From Methanobacteriota archaeon (lineage in GTDB: Archaea; Thermoplasmatota; Thermoplasmata; Methanomassiliicoccales; Methanomethylophilaceae): a stretch of DNA of 11,530 nt. The stretch covers positions 1-11,530 of the forward strand of contig JAKQBQ010000013.1 in assembly GCA_029574055.1 (NCBI GenBank), in the 5' to 3' direction. Below are positions 6,407 through 11,530 of the stretch, in pieces; the stretch's first letter is position 1; each line of letters opens with the position of its first letter. The notes beneath the pieces are model-generated. The model was not told where the DNA came from. It searched no databases and saw only the letters and a program-made list of their open reading frames with translations. Position numbers and translations under genes: made by a program.

Positions 6407-8241
6407 GCGAGGAAAGGCCGAGGCGGGACGGCCCTCCTCTGGGAGGACCATTCGGAGGAGTGGCCGAAAAGCCGAAGGAGTTCAAAAAGACCGGGATGAA
6501 GCTGATCCGGTACTGCAGGTCATTCATCCCTCTGATAATCATAGCTTTGGCGATGGCTGTAGGCGGGACCATCCTTCAGGTCATCAGCCCGGATTGGCTG
6601 AAGAATCTGACCGATGAGATAACCAACGCTCTCCCGGCGATCATGAGCGGGCTGCCCGGCGCCATCGACATGGATGTCATAATAGGCATTGTCATCGTGC
6701 TGATATGCTTCTATGTGATCTCTTCAATACTAACGTTCATCCAGAACTGGATCATGGCAACGGTCACGCAGAAGATATCCAAGAAGATGAGAACCGACAT
6801 ATCTCAAAAGATTAACCGCCTCCCCTTCAGCTACTTCAACAAGGGGAGCTACGGCGATGTCCTGAGCCGCATGACGAACGACGTCGACACTATAGGCATG
6901 ACGCTCAACCAGAGCATCACCACCCTGGTATCGGCGGCGGCGATGTTCATAGGCTCTCTGATAATGATGTTCTACACGGATTGGATAATGGCCCTTACAG
7001 CGATCGGGTCCAGCCTGCTGGGCTTCATGTCGATCTTCGTCATCATGAAGAAATCCCAGAAGTTCTTCGTCGCTCAGCAGAACGACCTCGGCAACGTGAA
7101 CGGCCATGTAGAAGAGACGTACACCGGGCACAACATCGTGAAGATATACAATGCCAGCAGGGAATTCAAGAAGAAATTCGAGGACATAAACCTCAGGCTT
7201 TACGAGAGCGGATGGAAGTCGCAGTTCTTCTCCGGCCTGATGATGCCGCTGATGTCGTTCATAGGCAACTTCGGATATGTGATGGTGTGCGTCGTCGGAG
7301 CGGTATTGGCCATGAGCGGAACGATCTCCTTCGGCGTCATAGTGGCGTTCATGATCTACGTCAGGTTATTCACGCAGCCCCTTTCGCAATTTGCGCAGGC
7401 CGCCACCAACCTGCAGAGGACGGCGGCCGCAGGCGAGCGCGTGTTCGAGTTCCTGGAGGAAAAGGAGCTGGAGGACGAGAGCCAGATGGTGAAGAGGATC
7501 TCCGATGTAAGGGGGGATGTGGAATTCAGGAACGTCAGGTTCGGATACACCCAGGACAGGGCGGTCATCCACAACTTCTCGGCAGAGGTGAAGGCAGGGC
7601 AGAAGGTGGCGATCGTGGGCCCCACCGGCGCCGGCAAGACCACCATCGTCAATCTTCTGATGAGGTTCTACGAGGTAGACAGCGGAGAGATACTGCTCGA
7701 CGGAGTCTCAACGAGAGAGATCCCCCGCGAGAACGTGCACGAGCAGTTCTGCATGGTGCTTCAGGATACCTGGCTGTTCAACGGCACCATAAAAGAGAAC
7801 ATCATCTATTCCAAAGAGGGAGTTTCCGATGAGGAGGTGGTCAATGCCTGCAAGACAGTGGGACTGCACCACTTCATACAGACGCTGCCGGACGGATACG
7901 ACACAGTGCTGAGCGACACGGCGAACCTGTCGGAGGGGCAGAAGCAGCTGATCACGATCGCACGTGCGATAATCAAGGATTCGCCGCTGCTGATACTGGA
8001 TGAGGCAACGAGCTCTGTGGACACACGCACCGAGCGCATTGTGCAGGATGCAATGAACGCCCTTACAAAAGAGAGGACATCTTTCATCATTGCGCACAGG
8101 CTGTCGACCATCAAGGATGCAGATAAGATATTGGTGATGAAGGACGGCGATATCGTGGAGAGCGGATCTCACACGGAGTTGCTGGCACAAGGGGGATTCT
8201 ACGCCGAGCTGTACAACAGCCAGTTCGAATTGGCAGCATGA
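6403..8241 (+). CDS. ABC exporter half-transporter, catalytic partner subunit
   Basis: A 612-residue half-exporter that should pair with the product of the preceding gene. A Gly/Pro-rich charged tail (about 1-30, including PPLGGPFGG) precedes the membrane domain. Hydrophobic segments follow at about 42-64, 90-116, 172-191, 195-215, 276-304 and 307-325. The ATPase has Walker A GPTGAGKTT (406-414), Q-loop Gln454, Walker B LLILDE (529-534) with the catalytic Glu534, and an intact H-loop His565 (AHRLST). The signature is LSEGQ (509-513), with Glu for the first Gly. That is the variant expected in the partner of a subunit with a dead catalytic Glu: its weak signature completes the inactive site. 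Reading continues from the first gene by a 4-base ATGA overlap, which helps equal production. A hairpin with flanking A/T runs follows the stop. Its tail and operon order (MarR-ABC-ABC) resemble Firmicutes exporters, so transfer from gut bacteria is possible but unproven. Confidence 0.94.
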   Translation: MSEERPRRDGPPLGGPFGGVAEKPKEFKKTGMKLIRYCRSFIPLIIIALAMAVGGTILQVISPDWLKNLTDEITNALPAIMSGLPGAIDMDVIIGIVIVLICFYVISSILTFIQNWIMATVTQKISKKMRTDISQKINRLPFSYFNKGSYGDVLSRMTNDVDTIGMTLNQSITTLVSAAAMFIGSLIMMFYTDWIMALTAIGSSLLGFMSIFVIMKKSQKFFVAQQNDLGNVNGHVEETYTGHNIVKIYNASREFKKKFEDINLRLYESGWKSQFFSGLMMPLMSFIGNFGYVMVCVVGAVLAMSGTISFGVIVAFMIYVRLFTQPLSQFAQAATNLQRTAAAGERVFEFLEEKELEDESQMVKRISDVRGDVEFRNVRFGYTQDRAVIHNFSAEVKAGQKVAIVGPTGAGKTTIVNLLMRFYEVDSGEILLDGVSTREIPRENVHEQFCMVLQDTWLFNGTIKENIIYSKEGVSDEEVVNACKTVGLHHFIQTLPDGYDTVLSDTANLSEGQKQLITIARAIIKDSPLLILDEATSSVDTRTERIVQDAMNALTKERTSFIIAHRLSTIKDADKILVMKDGDIVESGSHTELLAQGGFYAELYNSQFELAA

Positions 8242-8248
8242 ACGCATC

Positions 8249-8300
8249 AAAAAAGGGGTTGGCGCATTGCCTTAACGGTGCGCCGCCCCGAACTATTTTT
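8249..8300. terminator. Bidirectional terminator between convergent operons
   Basis: GGCGCA (8261-8266) and TGCGCC (8279-8284) form a perfect 6-bp stem with a 12-base loop. An A6 run (8249-8254) lies on one side and a T5 run (8296-8300) on the other, so each strand sees the hairpin followed by a U tract. It lies just after the second ABC gene and overlaps the ligase stop codon, where both transcripts need to end. Archaeal termination relies mainly on U tracts; the hairpin may mostly stabilise the 3' end. Confidence 0.6.
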
Positions 8301-10065
8301 ACGACTCTTTATTCTGAGACTGCATCTCGAACATGCTCAGCGCTTCATTGACGGTGGTGCATTCCTCCGGACCCTTGTCTTCCCTGACGCGTCCGGTGAA
8401 CCGGGGGAACCTCAGGCCGAGGCCTGCATCCTCTTTCACTATCCCTTTGGCGGCAGTATGGATGGGGCTTAAGCTGATCTCCGCGGCCACCACCTCCAGC
8501 ACCACAGTGGGGAGGAACCATACGTCGGGGATCATATCTGCATCCACCATCCTCGGGCGCTCTTCGCTGATGTACTCGTCAAGCATGTCCGGCATGCTGT
8601 CGAGGAAAGCATCATCGAAACCGGTCCCAAGCTTGCATACGGTGCAGTACTCGCCTGTTTCCTCATCGAAAACGGCCATGAGGAGGGCGCCGTATTTCCC
8701 TGCTCTCTTCCCCCTGCCGTAGAATGCCCCCACAACAACGAGGTCGAAGGAATCTGTAAGAGCCTCCTCATAATCCTTTTTGTATTTTATCCAAAGGAAT
8801 CCTCTAGAGCCTGCCCTGTACACAGATCCCTCGGAAAGCGATTTCGCCATTATGCCCTCGCATTTCTTGCCGAGCGCCCTGCCGAAGAAATCCTCGCCTT
8901 CTTTCGGGGTGTTTATTATCTCCATTGTTGTCAGCTTCACCATTTCCGACAGATCGAAAGTTCTTTCCAGCACGGACCTTCTTTCTTCGAAGGGGCGGAC
9001 GGTCATGTCCTCGCCTCCGGCCATCAGAATATCGAACATGAATATCTTTACCGGATAATCCTCCACGGCCTTGTCCATGCCGTGCTTTTTCCTTCTGTGG
9101 GTGACGTTCTGGAACGGCAGCATGTTCCCGTCCGGGTCCACAGCGACGCACTCTCCCTCGATTATCGCCTCATCCGCTCTGCATTGCCTTCTCAGTTCGG
9201 CGGCGATGTCCGGGAAGTTGGAGGTCATGTCCTCCAAACGCCTTGAGTACAGCTTTACCGAATCCTTTCCGATATGCGCCTGCACCCTTATGCCGTCGTA
9301 TTTGAATTCCATGGCGCATCTTCCCTCCATCCTGTCCAAGATGAGGGGGATGGAAGGCAGGCGTTCTGCCAGCATCACTTTTATCGGGCTGCCGACTGCA
9401 ACTTTGATATCCTTGACCGCATCCACGCCCCCAAGGGCGAGGGTTTCAGCGACAAACCCGAGGTCGCATGTGATGTTGAACGCCCTTTCGATATCGGGGC
9501 GGTCCGCTTTCGTGCCGAAAGCTTCGGCAAGAGCGTCGAGGATGGTCATCGAGCCGGCGCCTATCCTCATCCTCCCGGTGACGATGCGGCACAGGTATCT
9601 GGCTTCGACGGGGCCGGAATCCATCAGGAGATTGGAGAGGTACTTCATCTTCTTGTCCTGAGAGTCCTTTCCCTCCGCATTCTCGATGAGCGTAAGGTTC
9701 TTGAGCACTTTCTCTAAAGTCAGGGGTTCGGAGAAAAGGGATGCCTGTTTCCTGTTCTTGATAAGGGATTCGGCGATCTTTCCCGGATCCCCCTCTTTCT
9801 TCCACAGCTCGTCGATCCTGCTCTCAGGCACGCCGGATACGAAAGCCACAGATCTCAGGACGAGTTTGTCGGCCATCCCTAGCTCCGCGCCGTGGAAGTT
9901 CGGATGGAGTTTTCCTTGGGAAAGGTACACTATGTTCCTAAGCGAGGAAGGTTCCAGCGTCCTGAAGAGATCCGAGAGTATGGACGTCATCTCAAGGCGG
10001 CTGCCGGTCCCCTCCAATCTGTCGAACACATCTGCGATCTCGGAATACAGCATGGCATCATCCAT
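8299..10065 (-). CDS. lig: ATP-dependent DNA ligase
   Basis: Seals nicks in duplex DNA using ATP through an enzyme-AMP intermediate; the replicative and repair ligase of archaea. The protein has 588 residues, the usual length for the family. The N-terminal helical DNA-binding domain (about 1-225) includes the conserved RMRIGAG (165-171). The adenylation domain carries motif I KYDGIR (255-260) with Lys255 as the AMP acceptor, motif III KLYSRRLEDMT (271-281), IIIa FMFDIL (342-347), motif IV EGIMAK (403-408) and motif V WIKYKK (425-430). The OB fold follows, with RFPRFTGRVREDK (552-564) as motif VI. KQASLFS (106-112) occupies the place of the short PCNA-binding box of archaeal ligases. The ATG at 10063 is the longest start; a second ATG four codons in (MLYSEIADVFDRLE) matches the usual family N-terminus equally well. 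Neither has a clear Shine-Dalgarno. It follows the helicase gene after 14 bases. Confidence 0.96.
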   Translation of the reverse strand: MDDAMLYSEIADVFDRLEGTGSRLEMTSILSDLFRTLEPSSLRNIVYLSQGKLHPNFHGAELGMADKLVLRSVAFVSGVPESRIDELWKKEGDPGKIAESLIKNRKQASLFSEPLTLEKVLKNLTLIENAEGKDSQDKKMKYLSNLLMDSGPVEARYLCRIVTGRMRIGAGSMTILDALAEAFGTKADRPDIERAFNITCDLGFVAETLALGGVDAVKDIKVAVGSPIKVMLAERLPSIPLILDRMEGRCAMEFKYDGIRVQAHIGKDSVKLYSRRLEDMTSNFPDIAAELRRQCRADEAIIEGECVAVDPDGNMLPFQNVTHRRKKHGMDKAVEDYPVKIFMFDILMAGGEDMTVRPFEERRSVLERTFDLSEMVKLTTMEIINTPKEGEDFFGRALGKKCEGIMAKSLSEGSVYRAGSRGFLWIKYKKDYEEALTDSFDLVVVGAFYGRGKRAGKYGALLMAVFDEETGEYCTVCKLGTGFDDAFLDSMPDMLDEYISEERPRMVDADMIPDVWFLPTVVLEVVAAEISLSPIHTAAKGIVKEDAGLGLRFPRFTGRVREDKGPEECTTVNEALSMFEMQSQNKES

Positions 10066-10079
10066 ATACAGTAAGTCTA

Positions 10080-11530
10080 TTAGAAATCTCCCAGCTTCAG
10101 CTGGCCTTCTTCTTTTGTGAGAGACAACTCCTTATTCAGCTTCTCTAGCCTTGAGCGCATCTGATCCTCCTTCTTTTTGCTGGAATTCTCGAACACCTCG
10201 TCCATTGTGCCTTTTGCGACAAGGACGAACACTTCCCCATCGCTCTTCCTTCCGGTGCGCCCGCGCCTTTGGATGGTCCTGATCTCAGACGGCACCGGCT
10301 CATAGAATATCACGGCATTGGTGCTGGCCACATCCAGCCCTTCCTCTCCGACGGAGGTGGCAACGATCACGTTCCTGGCGCCCCTCCTGAATTCCTCGAG
10401 GATTCCGATCTGCTCTCTCTGCCTGAGGCCGCCGTTGGACTGCCCGATCAGCTTTCCGACTCGGGCGCCATCGATGGAAGAGAGCTTCTCCACCAACAGG
10501 TCGCAGGTGTCGCGGTACTGCGTGAATACCATGACCTTTGACGAGCTGTCCGAGTTCAATATCTTGCTCACAAGGCTCATGAGCTTGGAGACCTTGGGAT
10601 GCTCGATCCTGCTGTTGTAGACCATGTCCCAGGCTTCTAGGTATTCCTTTCTGGCGACGAGCTCCTTCCCGCCCTTGTTCCCCTTCTCCGCCAGAGCATC
10701 CTCGTTCAGCTTGTACATGTACGACCTCAGCGAGCTCATCCCCTGGGTCTCGGCGAGGTTGATCGCGTGGAGTATCTTTATGCAGATGGACTGGACGGTA
10801 AGGCCGCGGTAGAGCGTTATGGACCGCTCTCCTCTTCTCAGCCTTTTTTGAAGGGATTCCCCGATCATGAGCATGTGCGTGGTGGACGGGGGCCAGTTCT
10901 CTTTCGTAAGCCTCAGGTCCGTAAGCTCCAGGAAATAGTGGTCCAGGAGCTTCTTCAATATGTTGGCGATGTCCAGGAGCTCCTTAGGCATGTTCACCTC
11001 TATCTTCTGGACGTATGTGTCGTGTATGTACGGGGCGACGTCCGGGTCCTCCTCCGTACGTATCTCGATCCTGAAGAATCCCAGGTTTTTGCATACTTCC
11101 TCCACCTTCTTGATGTCGCCGCCGGGGGATGCGGTGAGACCCATCGATCTGTTCCCCGCGGTGCAGTATTTGGCTACGGTTACGTACGCATAATTCCCGG
11201 TGCCCCTGTGCGCCTCGTCGTATATCACCAACCCGAAATCCTCCAGCCCGTACCTTCCGTTCTCCAGGTCGTTTGCGATGCACTGGGGGGTGGAGACGAT
11301 GAGATCGCTCTCATCGATCATCTTCTCCCTGGTCTCAGGCCTCATGTGGCCGGTCATCACCCCTATTTTGGTATCGATGAGAAGGTTTGCGAACACAGAG
11401 GAATGCTGGTCCACAAGAGGCTTCGTCGGAGCCATGAGGAGGACTTTCCTTCCGCGGTCAAGCACCACTGCTGACGTGTATAGGGCTATTATGGTCTTCC
11501 CGAGGCCGGTGGGCAGGACCACCAACGTAT
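10080..11530 (-). CDS. Hef/FANCM-type DEAH helicase, 5' end outside window
   Basis: A superfamily 2 helicase of the archaeal Hef (FANCM/MPH1) group, which unwinds or remodels forked and branched DNA. The frame runs off the right edge; the TTG at 11523-11525 is an internal Leu codon, and perhaps 30-40 N-terminal residues are missing. Counted from that codon, motifs are PTGLGKT (5-11), APTKPL (32-37), VSTPQ (77-81), DEAH (103-106), TASPG (131-135), VFTQYRDT (333-340), ATSVGEEGLDV (389-399) and QRRGRTGR (419-426). The long helical stretch at about 180-310 between the two RecA-like halves is the Hef insertion domain. The protein stops about 55 residues after motif VI, so the XPF-type nuclease and HhH domains of euryarchaeal Hef are absent. 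It ends in QLKLGDF, a PCNA-binding-like motif. The stop is TAA. Family placement is secure; the exact role is inferred. Confidence 0.92.
   Translation of the reverse strand, partial: TLVVLPTGLGKTIIALYTSAVVLDRGRKVLLMAPTKPLVDQHSSVFANLLIDTKIGVMTGHMRPETREKMIDESDLIVSTPQCIANDLENGRYGLEDFGLVIYDEAHRGTGNYAYVTVAKYCTAGNRSMGLTASPGGDIKKVEEVCKNLGFFRIEIRTEEDPDVAPYIHDTYVQKIEVNMPKELLDIANILKKLLDHYFLELTDLRLTKENWPPSTTHMLMIGESLQKRLRRGERSITLYRGLTVQSICIKILHAINLAETQGMSSLRSYMYKLNEDALAEKGNKGGKELVARKEYLEAWDMVYNSRIEHPKVSKLMSLVSKILNSDSSSKVMVFTQYRDTCDLLVEKLSSIDGARVGKLIGQSNGGLRQREQIGILEEFRRGARNVIVATSVGEEGLDVASTNAVIFYEPVPSEIRTIQRRGRTGRKSDGEVFVLVAKGTMDEVFENSSKKKEDQMRSRLEKLNKELSLTKEEGQLKLGDF

Noticed and set aside
11523..11525. 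TTG as the helicase start
   Set aside because: It sits one codon before the VVLPTGLGKT Walker A strand. Helicases of this group need an N-terminal segment before it, so this is an internal Leu.
1..11530. CRISPR array, insertion sequence, tRNA or rRNA
   Set aside because: No spaced direct repeats, transposase-like frame, terminal inverted repeats or cloverleaf pattern were seen on either strand.

Overview
The window reads as archaeal chromosome. It holds an archaeal RNA polymerase subunit L (Rpo11) gene, an archaeal-length TruD, an ATP-dependent DNA ligase and a Hef/FANCM-type DEAH helicase. There are TATA-box promoters and one promoter with almost no leader. My best inference is Thermoplasmata, most likely the gut or anoxic-sediment methanogen order Methanomassiliicoccales. 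This rests on gene content, the style of the TPR protein and avoidance of TAG as a terminator. No rRNA or methanogenesis gene is present to prove it.

Layout: (1) bases 1-2354, + strand, the 3' part of a long TPR-repeat gene with an unrecognised C-terminal domain. (2) 2355-3910, - strand, a two-gene unit rpoL-truD with a 4-base ATGA overlap. The stop codons of truD and the TPR gene touch back to back. (3) 3911-4078, a divergent promoter region with one TATA box for rpoL and one for the drug-exporter operon. The exporter TATA box is followed by a perfect inverted repeat that looks like an autoregulatory MarR operator. (4) 4079-8241, + strand, a MarR regulator followed by two ABC half-exporters that overlap by ATGA. 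(5) 8249-8300, a hairpin flanked by A and T runs, placed to end transcripts from both strands. (6) 8299-11530, - strand, a Hef-like helicase (5' end outside the window) followed after 14 bases by an ATP-dependent DNA ligase.

The most notable item is the MarR gene. Its reading frame has an intact promoter, operator, Shine-Dalgarno, N-terminal helix, wing and C-terminal helix, but one in-frame TAG interrupts it at codon 44 (4208-4210). There is no frameshift or other lesion, and without the TAG the protein is 141 residues, normal for MarR. No other gene in the window ends in TAG (five TGA, two TAA). If the host decodes UAG as pyrrolysine, as Methanomassiliicoccales do, this is a candidate pyrrolysine-containing transcription factor. 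Synthesis of the repressor, and so expression of the exporter, could then depend on pyrrolysine supply. A simple nonsense mutation or a sequencing error remains possible.

The two ABC proteins show the complementary degenerate motifs of heterodimeric exporters: Asp for the catalytic Glu and Gln for the H-loop His in the first, LSEGQ for LSGGQ in the second. They should therefore work as a pair with one active ATP site. The helicase and ligase both carry PCNA-binding-like motifs and probably act together in replication-fork or repair work. The helicase ends without the XPF-type nuclease domain of euryarchaeal Hef.
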